From positions 34,895 to 98,894 of the forward strand of contig NZ_JACOOJ010000018.1 of the NCBI RefSeq assembly GCF_014287585.1: 64,000 nt of DNA. Reading direction: 5' to 3'. The notes under the pieces were generated by a model. It saw only the letters and a program-made list of their open reading frames with translations, did no database searches and was not told where the DNA came from. Of this stretch, positions 1 to 9,063 are shown one piece after another. The translations under genes and the position numbers were made by a program. Positions within the stretch are counted from its first letter, which is position 1; every line of letters starts with the position of its first letter. The stretch comes from Parabacteroides hominis. GTDB taxonomy: Bacteria; Bacteroidota; Bacteroidia; Bacteroidales; Tannerellaceae.

Positions 1-2353
1 ACTCTTTTTCCGGCTTTTCGTCCGACAGGGAGTAAATCGTGTAACTTCCTTCCACAGATGCTTTCTGACTGTTCACCGTATAAGCCGTTATCACAGCTTT
101 GGCGGAATCGTTCTCCATTTCCGGTCCGGGCATTCGGATATCCAGCAGGATGCCTGTATCGCCAACGGAGAAAGTATAGCTTGCTTCTTGCGTTTCTCCC
201 TTGCTGTCGGTCAGGGTTGCCGTAACTTCGTAGCTCTGGTAAGCCGCGCGCACATCTTCCGTTTCGGGTCGTTCGGGTACGAAAGATATCGTGAAATTGC
301 CTTTGCCGTCAACCTTTGCCGTTCCATTCGCAACCTGCTTGTATGTAAAATCGAACGGGTTCGGCATATAAAAACGTGCCCAGAACGGGCGGCGGGTGAT
401 CGTCCAGCTTACCTCTCCGGTCTGGAGGTCTATACCGGAGAAGGTCTGTGCTTCACCTGTTATCTTTACCGGGTTGCCGAAAGACACTTCTTCCTTGATT
501 GGCAGGAAGCTGACTTTGAAAGTCGGGCGTTTGTATTCTTCTACCCGGATGTTTGTACGGGTCCTTTCTGAAACAAGCGTGAAGTTCCCGCTCAAGGTCT
601 GTACCGGGATGGTGAATTCCCCGTTGAAGGAACCGAACCGGTCGGTCTTGAATTCTTTGCTGGCCACTTCTTTATAGTTGGCATCCCGCAAGGTAACGGT
701 ATAGGTACGTCCGGCTACGACATGCGGATTGTCCGTATCTTTTACATAAGCGATACCTTTAAAGAATACGTTTTGTCCAGGCCGGTAGATTCCCCGGTCG
801 GTGAATAGCGACAGATCGACCCTATCATTCTCCTGCCCGGAGGGGAAAGAACCGTATGGATATACATTCGTGATAATGGAGGAGGTGTCTTCACGGAACA
901 CCGGGCGTATTTGTTCGATCTTCTTTCGGGCGGGAAGGACGGCGATGCCTAACCGGTCTGTTTTCACTTCTCCCTGTCGTTGAAGGGTCCCGTTCATCAT
1001 ATTGGTTTTGTAATAGATGACGGTCGCCCCTTCGATCGGTTTACCGCTTTCCAGGTCGGTGACAAGTACTTCCGAATTGTTTGTCTGACTACGGGTAAGG
1101 GCCGCCAGGCGGCTGACGCTGAAACGGTTGGAGACGGTCAACTGTTTGCCGGGAACCGTAATCACATATTCGTACAATCCTAACTTATCCATCGGGATGG
1201 TCAGGGTAGAATCGGCTTCGGTGTAGGAGTTGGCGAGGTTCATCTTGAATGTGACCTCTTTTACCAGTTCCCCCCGCATGCTTTTGCTGTTCTTATACAG
1301 ATTGCGCCAGGCATCTTCCGGTTGACGGAGGCTTTTGTAGATGCGTACGATCAGCTGAGGCGTATTGACGTACTTGATCTGCAACGTGAGGGCCTTGCCC
1401 GGATAAACATTATTGTCTGTCTGGATATTCAAGACAGGCGTTTCCATTTGGTTCAGTTGGTTCTTGAAAATGTTTATGCGGCTGTATTGAGGATATTGCG
1501 AGATGCTTTCTTTGCAAAGATTATATATGAGTGCCTGGATGGAATCCTGGTGGGCCTTGTTTCCCTGGTAACGTTCCCGTTGGAGAAGATTCATACTGGC
1601 AATCCGTATTTCGGCGGCAAAGGGTTCTTTTTCGTACACCTTATATAGACTGTCCAGCGTATCGCTATAGCCGGTTGTGCTTACAGACTGGTTGTCGTAT
1701 TTGTATTGCCAGTAGTCCAGTTCGTCCAGCAATAAGGCTTTCTTCTCAGGTTGCGTACGGCGGAAAGCGATCAAATCTTCATACCATTTTACCGACGGCT
1801 GTATCTCGATTGCCCGGAAAGCCAGGAAATCATACAAGGTAGGGCGAAGTTCGGGAGAGTCTTTCCCTTTCTTCAGGATCAGATTATACTGGCTGACCGG
1901 TGTCTGCTGCAGCAGTGGAGCCGGTCGGAGGGATAAGGTCAGTTCCTGTTTGATCTTTTCTTTAAAAAGGTTGGAGGTCCATTCCCGGATATCATCGGGA
2001 ACATAGCCTGCTAACTGGGTCCGTTGGTTGATGTTCCAGCGGTTTTGCATATAATAGCTATTATACATCTCCGCAATCATGGAGTGGAGTACGGCAACGG
2101 ATGCGGAGTCGGGACACGTACCGGCATAGGTTTCCACCTCTTTGATCAGTTCCGGGAATGTGTCGGTGTCCTTTTCCAGTTGATTTTTCATCCGGGTAAT
2201 AAGCGACTGGATCAGTGCCGGAGTATTTTTCGTCTGGATGGCTTCTAGGATAGCCTTTTCGCTGGTTGAAGCCCGGTTTGCTTTCACGTAGAATATTGTA
2301 GATGCTATTCCGCATGCGATCAGGGCTAAAACAATAATTGCTCTTATCTTCAT
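1..2353 (-). CDS. Bacterial alpha-2-macroglobulin family protein, N-terminal part (runs off the window)
   Basis: The minus strand is open from an ATG at 2353 to the window edge (784 codons, no stop). The start MKIRAIIVLALIACGIAS is a hydrophobic export signal or membrane anchor. About 300 mostly helical residues follow, then macroglobulin-type beta domains with the MG2-like phrase DRGIYRPGQNVFFKG near residue 520 and VEEYKRPTFKV after it. Family knowledge: such Bacteroidota proteins are about 1900 residues long and are thought to be envelope protease traps or outer-membrane quality-control partners. The C-terminal half lies outside, so a thioester motif cannot be checked. The gene is convergent with nothing here and is read away from folA. 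Sure of the family, unsure of the role. Confidence 0.85.
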   Translation of the reverse strand, partial: MKIRAIIVLALIACGIASTIFYVKANRASTSEKAILEAIQTKNTPALIQSLITRMKNQLEKDTDTFPELIKEVETYAGTCPDSASVAVLHSMIAEMYNSYYMQNRWNINQRTQLAGYVPDDIREWTSNLFKEKIKQELTLSLRPAPLLQQTPVSQYNLILKKGKDSPELRPTLYDFLAFRAIEIQPSVKWYEDLIAFRRTQPEKKALLLDELDYWQYKYDNQSVSTTGYSDTLDSLYKVYEKEPFAAEIRIASMNLLQRERYQGNKAHQDSIQALIYNLCKESISQYPQYSRINIFKNQLNQMETPVLNIQTDNNVYPGKALTLQIKYVNTPQLIVRIYKSLRQPEDAWRNLYKNSKSMRGELVKEVTFKMNLANSYTEADSTLTIPMDKLGLYEYVITVPGKQLTVSNRFSVSRLAALTRSQTNNSEVLVTDLESGKPIEGATVIYYKTNMMNGTLQRQGEVKTDRLGIAVLPARKKIEQIRPVFREDTSSIITNVYPYGSFPSGQENDRVDLSLFTDRGIYRPGQNVFFKGIAYVKDTDNPHVVAGRTYTVTLRDANYKEVASKEFKTDRFGSFNGEFTIPVQTLSGNFTLVSERTRTNIRVEEYKRPTFKVSFLPIKEEVSFGNPVKITGEAQTFSGIDLQTGEVSWTITRRPFWARFYMPNPFDFTYKQVANGTAKVDGKGNFTISFVPERPETEDVRAAYQSYEVTATLTDSKGETQEASYTFSVGDTGILLDIRMPGPEMENDSAKAVITAYTVNSQKASVEGSYTIYSLSDEKPEKE

Positions 2354-2449
2354 ATCTATATGGATTTACTTGTTAAACAAACATCCTTTCAAGTATAGAT
2401 ACAAAGAAAGAGCAAAAAGTTGTAAAATTACCGTTAATTAGGAGTAATT

Positions 2450-2947
2450 TTATTTTTTACGAACGTAAGTCAGGAATGTGTAGGGGTACGGATTCTTCTC
2501 GTCGGCAGGAAATTCCTGACGTTCCACCTCTTCCCACAGATCCCAGTTGACAACGGGGAAAAATGCGTCTGCATCCGGGAACTCTCCGTGAATGCGGGTC
2601 AGATACATTTTGTCGGCAATCCCTAATCCTTGTCTGTAAACCAAAGAACCTCCGATGATGAAGATGTCTTTTTCTTTTTCGCAGATGTCCAGCGCGTCAT
2701 GCATGGATTCGCAGGCAAAGCAGTTGATGAAGCCTGCCTCCGGCATGGTGGTCAGCACGACATTTTTACGGTTGGGCAATCCGCCTTTTGGTAAAGACTC
2801 GAAAGTTTTACGTCCCATTATTACGGCGTGACCTGTTGTCAGGTCTTTAAAACGCTTCATATCTGCCGGCATGTGCCAGAGCAGACCCAGATTCTTCCCG
2901 ATCGCATTGTTGTCGGAAATCGCTGCTACAATTGAAATAGTACTCAT
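2450..2947 (-). CDS. folA: Dihydrofolate reductase
   Basis: 165 residues, the usual length of bacterial DHFR. Reduces dihydrofolate to tetrahydrofolate with NADPH in the cytosol. Visible family marks are IVAAISDNNAIGKNLGLLWHMP at the N-terminus (substrate loop with the conserved Trp), GRKTFESLP for the cofactor site, and IIGGSLVYRQGL near residue 98. It lies 48 bp downstream of thyA on the same strand, the common thyA-folA operon: thymidylate synthase makes dihydrofolate, which this enzyme recycles. Very confident. Confidence 0.97.
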   Translation of the reverse strand: MSTISIVAAISDNNAIGKNLGLLWHMPADMKRFKDLTTGHAVIMGRKTFESLPKGGLPNRKNVVLTTMPEAGFINCFACESMHDALDICEKEKDIFIIGGSLVYRQGLGIADKMYLTRIHGEFPDADAFFPVVNWDLWEEVERQEFPADEKNPYPYTFLTYVRKK

Positions 2948-2995
2948 AAACTTATCGAATTTAATAGAACTTGCTGTTTTTAATCTTTATATTCT

Positions 2996-3790
2996 TTATA
3001 CGGCAACTTCACCCTTGATGTGAGGGTGAGGGTCGTATCCCGTCAGGTTGAAATCCTCGTACTGGAACCCGAATATGTCTTTCACATCCGGGTTGATCTC
3101 CATCCGGGGAAGTGGGCGCGGATCACGTGTCAATTGCAACTTCACTTGTTCAAGGTGGTTCGTATATATATGTGCGTCACCAAGCGTGTGGACAAAATCT
3201 CCGGCTTTCAGTCCGGTTACCTGTGCCATCATCTGCAATAACAGGGCGTACGAGGCAATGTTAAAAGGTACGCCTAAGAAAATATCGGCACTGCGCTGGT
3301 ACATTTGCAGGCTCAGGCGGCCGTTTGCCACATAAAACTGAAAGAAAGCGTGGCAGGGAGGCAGATTCATATTGTCCAGGTCTCCCACATTCCAGGAACT
3401 GACGATGATACGGCGTGAATCCGGATTGTGCTTGATTGTCTCTACCGCTTCACTGATCTGATCGATACTTCCGCCTTTATAATCCGGCCATGAACGCCAT
3501 TGAAAACCGTAGATATGTCCTAAATTCCCGTCCGGGTCGGCCCATTCGTTCCAGATTCTCACTCCATGTTCCTGCAGGTATTTTGCATTTGTATCGCCTT
3601 GAAGAAACCAAAGCAGTTCATATATAATGGATTTCAAATGCAGTTTCTTTGTTGTGAGCAGAGGAAAACCATCTTCAAGATTGAAGCGCATCTGATGTCC
3701 GAATACGCTGTATGTACCGGTTCCTGTCCGATCTTCTTTCTTAACTCCTTCACGGAGGACACGATCGAGTAATTCTAAATACTGTTTCAT
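2996..3790 (-). CDS. thyA: Thymidylate synthase
   Basis: 264 residues, the same length as the Escherichia coli enzyme. Converts dUMP to dTMP using methylene-tetrahydrofolate. The nucleophile is Cys146 in [11 protein letters not shown], and the phosphate-binding DSRRIIV and the C-terminal [10 protein letters not shown] are present. First gene of a thyA-folA operon. A -7 element (TACATTTG on the minus strand, 3810-3817) lies about 20 bp before the start codon. Very confident. Confidence 0.98.
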   Translation of the reverse strand: MKQYLELLDRVLREGVKKEDRTGTGTYSVFGHQMRFNLEDGFPLLTTKKLHLKSIIYELLWFLQGDTNAKYLQEHGVRIWNEWADPDGNLGHIYGFQWRSWPDYKGGSIDQISEAVETIKHNPDSRRIIVSSWNVGDLDNMNLPPCHAFFQFYVANGRLSLQMYQRSADIFLGVPFNIASYALLLQMMAQVTGLKAGDFVHTLGDAHIYTNHLEQVKLQLTRDPRPLPRMEINPDVKDIFGFQYEDFNLTGYDPHPHIKGEVAV

Positions 3791-3809
3791 TTTTCACTAT
3801 TAATGCATA

Positions 3810-3817
3810 CAAATGTA
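3810..3817 (-). promoter_or_regulatory. Bacteroidota -7 element for thyA-folA
   Basis: Minus strand reads TACATTTG, matching TAnnTTTG. No perfect -33 TTTG at the right distance, so only the -7 box is claimed. Confidence 0.5.
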
Positions 3818-3858
3818 CAAAAGTGATTTGTATTAAACAACATTATCCTACAGCATCG

Positions 3859-3888
3859 TTTGTTTTTGACAATAATAGCGTATATTTG
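3859..3888 (+). promoter_or_regulatory. Promoter of the aldose epimerase gene
   Basis: TTTG at 3859-3862, 18 bp spacer, TATATTTG at 3881-3888: a good match to the Bacteroides sigma-ABfr promoter (TTTG, 19-21 bp, TAnnTTTG). Predicted transcription start about 3895, some 30 nt before the ATG at 3927. Confidence 0.65.
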
Positions 3889-3926
3889 TTGCCTATCTAA
3901 CAACATTTAATTTATTAGTATCGAAA

Positions 3927-5063
3927 ATGAAGAGACTATGTATGGCTGTCATGGCAATGTGTGTTTTGTTGTCATGTACTGAGAAAAAAGAGGAAGCCAC
4001 TCTTTCTGGACTGATGAAATCTAATTTCGTATCAGAGGTGCAAGGAAAGCCGACTGCATTATATGTGTTGAAGAACCAGAATGGTGCGGAAGCCTGTGTC
4101 ACCAACTGGGGCGGACGCTTGGTGTCGGTTATGGTTCCTGACAAGGATGGCAAAATGACGGATGTCGTCCTGGGATACGATAATATCCAACAGTATGTGG
4201 ACAATCCAAACAATAACTATGGCGGGTTGATCGGCCGTTACGGAAACCGTATCGCAAATGGTAAGTTCTCGTTGGACGGTGTTGAATACCAGCTTCCGCA
4301 GAATAACAACGGACACTGCCTGCATGGTGGTCCGGATGGTTACCATACGGTTGTTTGGGATGCCAAGCAGGTAAATGACCAGAGCGTGGAGCTGACCTAT
4401 CTATCCAAAGACGGTGAAGCCGGTTTCCCCGGAAATCTGAACCTGAAAGTTACATATACATTGACGAACGACAATGCCGTCGATATCAAATACGAGGCTA
4501 CAACAGACAAACCGACTGTCGTGAACCTGACGAACCATAGCTATTTCAACCTTTCCGGTGTTCCGGGGTCTCAGATACTGGATCATTCGATTATGATTGC
4601 TGCAGATACCTATGTTCCGGTTGATGAAACATTGATCCCGACCGGTACGCTTGATCCGGTAGAAGGAACTCCGATGGATTTGCGCACGGCTGTTGCTGTT
4701 GGCGCACATATCGATGATCCGTTCGATCAGTTGGTAAGAGGTAAAGGCTACGATCATAACTGGGTGTTGAATAATAATTGCGACATCAATGTCTTAGCTG
4801 CAAAAGCTGTTTCTGCAAAAAGCGGTATCGGGCTTGAAGTTTATACGAATGAGCCGGGTATCCAGTTCTATGCCGGAAATGCAATGACGAAGGATGGCGA
4901 TAAGGGTAAATTAGGTGTGATCTATCCGCATCGCGGCGCTTTGTGTCTGGAAACACAGCATTATCCTGATACTCCTAACCAGCCGAGTTTTCCGAGCGTA
5001 GTGCTGCGTCCGGGTGAGAAATATTTCAGCGAATGTATTTATAAATTTACGGTTGAAAAATAA
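3927..5063 (+). CDS. galM: Aldose 1-epimerase (mutarotase), lipoprotein
   Basis: 378 residues. Interconverts alpha and beta anomers of sugars such as galactose or glucose. The N-terminus ends in LLSC with lipid-anchoring Cys17, so unlike cytosolic GalM this copy is predicted to be membrane-anchored in the periplasm or at the surface, a frequent feature in Bacteroidetes. Mutarotase marks: NRIANGKFSLDG, NNNGHCLHGG (substrate His), VNLTNHSYFNLSG (second His) and the catalytic Glu in TNEPGIQFY. Monocistronic, with its own promoter and a terminator at 5111-5142. Confident of family; the sugar handled is unknown. Confidence 0.94.
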   Translation: MKRLCMAVMAMCVLLSCTEKKEEATLSGLMKSNFVSEVQGKPTALYVLKNQNGAEACVTNWGGRLVSVMVPDKDGKMTDVVLGYDNIQQYVDNPNNNYGGLIGRYGNRIANGKFSLDGVEYQLPQNNNGHCLHGGPDGYHTVVWDAKQVNDQSVELTYLSKDGEAGFPGNLNLKVTYTLTNDNAVDIKYEATTDKPTVVNLTNHSYFNLSGVPGSQILDHSIMIAADTYVPVDETLIPTGTLDPVEGTPMDLRTAVAVGAHIDDPFDQLVRGKGYDHNWVLNNNCDINVLAAKAVSAKSGIGLEVYTNEPGIQFYAGNAMTKDGDKGKLGVIYPHRGALCLETQHYPDTPNQPSFPSVVLRPGEKYFSECIYKFTVEK

Positions 5064-5110
5064 AAGACATTATATTTTTTGGGAAACTTTCTGGTAATCG
5101 GAATGATTAG

Positions 5111-5142
5111 AAAGGGGCGGCTGTAAAAGGTCGCCCTTTTTG
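5111..5142 (+). terminator. Intrinsic terminator after the aldose epimerase
   Basis: GC-rich imperfect hairpin (AAAGGGGCGG against TCGCCCTTTT, one bulge) followed by a T-rich tail. Confidence 0.65.
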
Positions 5143-5210
5143 TTGCCAAAAATCTTTGATTTGTATCTGTTAATGTTTCTTTGTAAACAATATAGTTTGC
5201 CGTTTTTATT

Positions 5211-5218
5211 TATCTTTG
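5211..5218 (+). promoter_or_regulatory. -7 element upstream of the 6S-like RNA
   Basis: TATCTTTG fits TAnnTTTG. No TTTG at the ideal spacing (TTTG at 5180-5183 leaves 27 bp). The start would be about 5225, so the RNA may be processed at its 5' end or start later. Confidence 0.4.
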
Positions 5219-5286
5219 CAATTGACATAAGACTGTCGAGGCTTTGACTTTTCGGTAGTTTTATTGATGGATAACGTTAAGCGTTT

Positions 5287-5460
5287 AAGATATTATCTTT
5301 GGAACTGAAAATCGCCAACTTTCAAGTCGGACGAAGATAATAGACAACTGGACGCTCACGCTTGTTATATATACCCGTGTATATAGAATAGAGCGTGGGC
5401 TGTTGTTTATTATTTGTCCGATGGGTGTTTGGCGATACCTCAGTTTCAAATAATAAATTA
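5287..5460 (+). ncRNA. Long rod-shaped structured RNA, 6S RNA-like candidate
   Basis: The two ends fold on each other into one long interrupted rod, as in 6S RNA. Closing stem 5287-5308 pairs with about 5441-5460 (TTATCTTTGGAACTG against CAGTTTCAAATAATAA). ATCGCCAAC (5313-5321) pairs with GTTTGGCGAT (5428-5437). An internal bubble of about 8-9 nt per side follows, then a stem of about 18 bp (5329-5348 with 5402-5419), GCTCACGCT with AGCGTGGGC, and an apical TATATATA/TGTATATA hairpin. The segment CCCACGC plus T-run at 5467-5477 could pair with 5393-5399 as an alternative terminator. Length about 175 nt suits 6S. Inference: it binds RNA polymerase holoenzyme. It could instead be another structured leader; the strand follows the upstream -7 box. 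Confidence 0.6.
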
Positions 5461-5529
5461 ACAGTTCCCACGCTTTTTAATTATATAGATGCCAAACATC
5501 GGGGAGCAGGGCGGCAGCATAATTTGAGT

Positions 5530-5889
5530 ATGAACTCAGGAGAATCGGAGAAAATTGCAATCTGTTGCGTATTATTGGATATTGTGGAAGCTATGGGCAC
5601 AAGTGCCGATATAAAGAGTTGCCGCCATTATCAATCGTTGAGAGATAAAACGGATATTACCGATTCTGACTTTGAACGGGCGCGTTCCGTTTCGGTATTG
5701 TCAAGTCTGGTTACTTTGAAGGGGATGCATTATAACAAAAAGATGTTGCTGGCTTTGACCGTATGTGATCTTTATTCCGGGCACACGCCTGTTTCTCTTA
5801 ATTTAAGGATTGCATTCGAAACATTGATGAATGCAATCGAATGGCCGATCTCGTTTTCCGAGATATTGACGATCAGCCGGACGGAATGA
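5530..5889 (+). CDS. Small protein of unknown function (possibly TerB-like helical)
   Basis: 119 residues from the ATG at 5530. The open frame extends up to 5395, but that part overlaps the structured RNA and is not protein-like. The sequence is helical (IAICCVLLDIVEAMGTSADI, then SVSVLSSLVTLKGMHYNKKM), which vaguely recalls TerB-type all-helical domains; the resemblance is too weak to name it. No signal peptide. It converges with the uvrA-like gene, with a gap of only 9 bp. Not recognised. Confidence 0.55.
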   Translation: MNSGESEKIAICCVLLDIVEAMGTSADIKSCRHYQSLRDKTDITDSDFERARSVSVLSSLVTLKGMHYNKKMLLALTVCDLYSGHTPVSLNLRIAFETLMNAIEWPISFSEILTISRTE

Positions 5890-5898
5890 ACCGGGTCT

Positions 5899-8169
5899 TC
5901 ATCTGTTATTTGCAATGCTGCCCGCAGTCAATTCTTTCTTTAAATATTCGGCTGTGACAGATTGCTTGCAGAAGAGCATTTCTTTCGGAGTTCCGGAATA
6001 AAGCAATTCGCCACCCATTTGGCCTCCGCCGGAACCTAATTCGATCACATAATCGGCTGCTTTCAGGACATCCAGGTTGTGTTCTATCAAAAAGACCGAA
6101 TTGCCCAAGTCCACCATCGAATCGAAGAGCTGGATGATTTGATGTATGTCTTTGACGTGAAGCCCGTCGGTCGGTTCGTCCAAGATGAAGATTTTTCCTT
6201 TGTTATCGAGATAGGAGGCCAGTTTGACCCGTTGCAGTTCGCCGCCGGAAAGAGTGGAAAGTGCCTGGTTGAGATGCAGGTAGCCTAATCCTACTCTCAT
6301 CAGGGGTAACAATTTCTTTTCGATCTCTGTCCCGGCAAAACGGAGAGAAGCCTTTCGCACGGTCAAGTCCATCACTTCTGCGATATTCAGCCCGTCGACG
6401 GTATATTGCAATGCTTCTTGTGAATAGCGTAATCCGCCACAGGCTTCACAGACGGTTTCGATCGAATCCATAAAAGCCATGTCCGACACGATAACGCCTT
6501 TTCCACCGCATACCGGGCAGCCGCCTTTTCCGTTAAAGGTGAACATGCTCAATCCGGCTTTGCTATTCCGGGCAAAGAGTTTGCGTATGTCATCCGCTAC
6601 TCCGATATAGGTAGCGGGAGTAGAACGCAGGCTTATACCAATATTTTTTTGGCTGATATAAATCACGTCTTCTTCACAGGCTTGACGGAAGCATTCCATC
6701 AAGGAGCTTTTTCCCGAACCGGCAACTCCCGCGATCACCGTAAACAGGCCGAGCGGAAAGCTGACTGTCAGATCCTTTAGGTTATGTTCTCCCGCATGTT
6801 CGAGCATAAACCAGCCGGATGGAGTACGGACGTCTGTTTTCAGAGGAGATTTCTCTGCGATCATCGATCCGGTTTGCGTGCCGCTTTCCAATAAGCCCTC
6901 ATAGCTGCCTTCATATAGGATGTTGCCGCCGTCCATGCCGGAACCGGGACCCATATCGACGATATGGTCTGCGATCTGAATCATTTCCTTGTGATGCTCT
7001 ACTAAAAGAACCGTGTTGCCGTGGTCGCGCAACTTCCGTACGGAGGCTTTGAGCAGGCGGATGTCGTGGCTGTGCAGTCCTACACTGGGTTCGTCAAGCA
7101 CATACAACATGTCGGATAGGGCGGAATTTATATATTTGGCAATTTTGCAACGTTGCGCTTCGCCTCCGGAAAGCGTTCCCATGTTGCGGTCGAGTGTCAG
7201 GTAGCCCAGTCCGATCTCTTCGAGGGCGGACAGCCGGCTTCCGATGGCCTGCTTCAGGTCGTTAGCCAAAGGATCGTCAATTTTCCATAGCCAGTCGAGG
7301 ATATCGGGAATGGCGAGGCGGGTGACTTCGGCAATGTTTTTCCCTCCGATCCGGCAGGAAAGGACGGTTCGGTTCAGGCGTGAGCCTCCGCAATCCGGAC
7401 ATACGCCCATCGTTACCATCGGTTCCAGCAATTTCTGATGCAGCTTGCCTTCTTCCGAGTTGATGATGCTGCGGTACATACGGGTTACCAATCCTTCATA
7501 CTTGGCGGTCCGGGGCCAGTCGGCCGGCGGGTTCTTGAGCCGGATCTGGGGGGAATAGAGAAATAGTTCCAATTCTTCAGGCGTATAGTCCTTGATCTTT
7601 TTGTCCAGATCGAACAGACCGCTGCAAGCATACCGGATCCATCGCCATCCGCCACGGTGGAAAGCGACGTAATGGATCGTATCTTCATCGTTTAGCGACT
7701 TGTTGAAGTCGACTAATTTGTGTACATCCAATTCGCGCACTTCTCCCAATCCGTCGCAGCGAGGACATCTCCCTTGCGGATGATTGAAAGAGAATGTGTC
7801 GGAATAGCCGACAAAGGGCTTTCCGACACGTGAAAATAACAGCCGGAGCAGGGAATAGATGTCCGTGTAAGTTCCCACGGTAGAGCGGGCGTTAGGGGCC
7901 GGCTTCTTTTGGTCTATCACGATGGCAACGGGGAGATGCTCGATCCTGTCCACATGCGGGCGTCCGTACTTCGGCAGATATTGCTGGACGAAACTGGGGA
8001 AAGTCTCGTTCAGTTCCCGCCGGGAGCTGGCAGCAATGGTGTCCAACACTAAGGATGATTTGCCGGAACCGGAAACTCCGGTGAAAATAGTGATCTGTTT
8101 CTTTGGAATTTCTAATGAGATATGTTTGAGGTTATTCTCGTAAGCACCTGTTACTTTGATATTTTCCAT
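5899..8169 (-). CDS. Short UvrA-like ABC ATPase (UvrA paralog)
   Basis: 756 residues against about 940 for housekeeping UvrA. Two ABC cassettes are visible: Walker A GVSGSGKSS (about 33) and signature LSGGEAQR (about 335), then Walker A GVAGSGKSS and signature LSGGELQR. Zinc fingers CPRCDGLGEV, CPDCGGSRLN and CPVCGGKG...CEACGG are kept. The missing length fits absence of the UvrB-binding and part of the DNA-binding insertions, the class often called UvrA2, linked in other bacteria to drug or DNA-adduct tolerance rather than core excision. That role is family knowledge, not visible here. Monocistronic, read after the zeta operon terminator. Confidence 0.85.
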   Translation of the reverse strand: MENIKVTGAYENNLKHISLEIPKKQITIFTGVSGSGKSSLVLDTIAASSRRELNETFPSFVQQYLPKYGRPHVDRIEHLPVAIVIDQKKPAPNARSTVGTYTDIYSLLRLLFSRVGKPFVGYSDTFSFNHPQGRCPRCDGLGEVRELDVHKLVDFNKSLNDEDTIHYVAFHRGGWRWIRYACSGLFDLDKKIKDYTPEELELFLYSPQIRLKNPPADWPRTAKYEGLVTRMYRSIINSEEGKLHQKLLEPMVTMGVCPDCGGSRLNRTVLSCRIGGKNIAEVTRLAIPDILDWLWKIDDPLANDLKQAIGSRLSALEEIGLGYLTLDRNMGTLSGGEAQRCKIAKYINSALSDMLYVLDEPSVGLHSHDIRLLKASVRKLRDHGNTVLLVEHHKEMIQIADHIVDMGPGSGMDGGNILYEGSYEGLLESGTQTGSMIAEKSPLKTDVRTPSGWFMLEHAGEHNLKDLTVSFPLGLFTVIAGVAGSGKSSLMECFRQACEEDVIYISQKNIGISLRSTPATYIGVADDIRKLFARNSKAGLSMFTFNGKGGCPVCGGKGVIVSDMAFMDSIETVCEACGGLRYSQEALQYTVDGLNIAEVMDLTVRKASLRFAGTEIEKKLLPLMRVGLGYLHLNQALSTLSGGELQRVKLASYLDNKGKIFILDEPTDGLHVKDIHQIIQLFDSMVDLGNSVFLIEHNLDVLKAADYVIELGSGGGQMGGELLYSGTPKEMLFCKQSVTAEYLKKELTAGSIANNR

Positions 8170-8239
8170 ATTTCTAATTCTTCCTTTTGGGCGGATTCAA
8201 AAGTAATCATATAATTTGGAAGAGGAAACATCCGGATAC

Positions 8240-8277
8240 AAAAAGGGCTGGTGAATTTGATTCATCAGCCTTTTTTG
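8240..8277 (-). terminator. Intrinsic terminator after the zeta kinase operon
   Basis: Stem AAAAAGGGCTGGTGAAT / ATTCATCAGCCTTTTTT with a 3-nt loop. U-tracts on both strands, so it may work in both directions. Confidence 0.8.
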
Positions 8278-8294
8278 TATATCCAATATAATAG

Positions 8295-8465
8295 TTAAAA
8301 CATCCCTTTTTCCAAATCAGCAGCTTTTACACGGAAGATGTATCCGTTGCGCGAGAAGACCAGTTCACCGTCTTCTTTCTTTTTCTGGTTTACTAATCGT
8401 TGGAAAGCGATATTGGCTCCTTTAACTATATTCTCTTCAAATTCTCTAACTTCTTGTTCACTCAT
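8295..8465 (-). CDS. Small partner protein of the zeta-type kinase
   Basis: 56 residues from ATG at 8465. This start overlaps the stop of the kinase gene by 8 bp (ATGAGTGA), a sign of translational coupling; the frame opens further upstream but inside the kinase gene. The sequence is acidic at the start (MSEQEVREFEENIVKGANIA), then basic (QKKKEDGELVFSRNGYIFRV). It has no recognised domain. Its fixed place behind a zeta-like kinase suggests a regulator or antitoxin, but classical epsilon antitoxin is not recognisable, so this is inference only. Confidence 0.7.
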   Translation of the reverse strand: MSEQEVREFEENIVKGANIAFQRLVNQKKKEDGELVFSRNGYIFRVKAADLEKGMF

Positions 8466-9033
8466 GATGCTCAAGTTTTGTATAAATATCCGAATTATAT
8501 ATCTCTTTTTTATCACTCCTGAAACCTTTGGCGATTACTTCCATCGGCGACATAGAGTTGTCTGCAATCATCCAATAGTCACAAATGGGGATATATAGTT
8601 CAAAGAGATTATGAATACCTGCCTCGTAACGACGGCGGATAGTACTCTCCGGAATGTTATGCCCTCCGGCGGCCACTCTCATTTTAACTCGCTCCACTGC
8701 TAAGTCCGGTGTGTTTAACCAGAAATATAGCAATGTCACATAATACCCTTCCCTTTGTGCTTCCCGGATCAGGTTTGCGCCTGAACGGGTGGCAAGCGTA
8801 GTTTCCATCGCAAACGTTTCGCCCGCGGCGATCAGTTCTTTAATGCGTTTATACATAATACGACTGGCTTCAACGGCTACCGCGATACTATCAGAATTAA
8901 AAGGGGAAAGCCCCTTGGCAATCTCGTCGGAATTAACAAACTCTTTACACTTCAACATCTCTGGGAGAATTGTAAAGGAAGCTGTCGTCTTTCCTGCCCC
9001 GTTGCATCCCGATATTATGTATAGATATGGCAC
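8458..9033 (-). CDS. Zeta toxin family P-loop kinase
   Basis: 191 residues. Walker A GCNGAGKTT at residues 9-17 and the zeta-type tail RVAAGGHNIPESTIRRRY near 120-137. Zeta toxins phosphorylate UDP-N-acetylglucosamine and stall wall synthesis; chromosomal zeta-like kinases often have other or unknown substrates. First gene of a two-gene unit with the 56-residue protein, followed by a strong terminator. A -7 box TATATTTG (minus, 9056-9063) lies 22 bp upstream. Confident of family, uncertain whether it is a toxin. Confidence 0.88.
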   Translation of the reverse strand: MPYLYIISGCNGAGKTTASFTILPEMLKCKEFVNSDEIAKGLSPFNSDSIAVAVEASRIMYKRIKELIAAGETFAMETTLATRSGANLIREAQREGYYVTLLYFWLNTPDLAVERVKMRVAAGGHNIPESTIRRRYEAGIHNLFELYIPICDYWMIADNSMSPMEVIAKGFRSDKKEIYNSDIYTKLEHHE

Positions 9034-9055
9034 TACTTACTGTCTTTTGATGGGA

Positions 9056-9063
9056 CAAATATA
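9056..9063 (-). promoter_or_regulatory. -7 element of the zeta kinase operon
   Basis: Minus strand TATATTTG, a consensus TAnnTTTG box. No good -33 element seen. Confidence 0.5.

Noticed and set aside
5395..5529. N-terminal extension of the 5530 gene
   Set aside because: Overlaps the structured RNA and encodes no domain-like sequence; ATG at 5530 is preferred.
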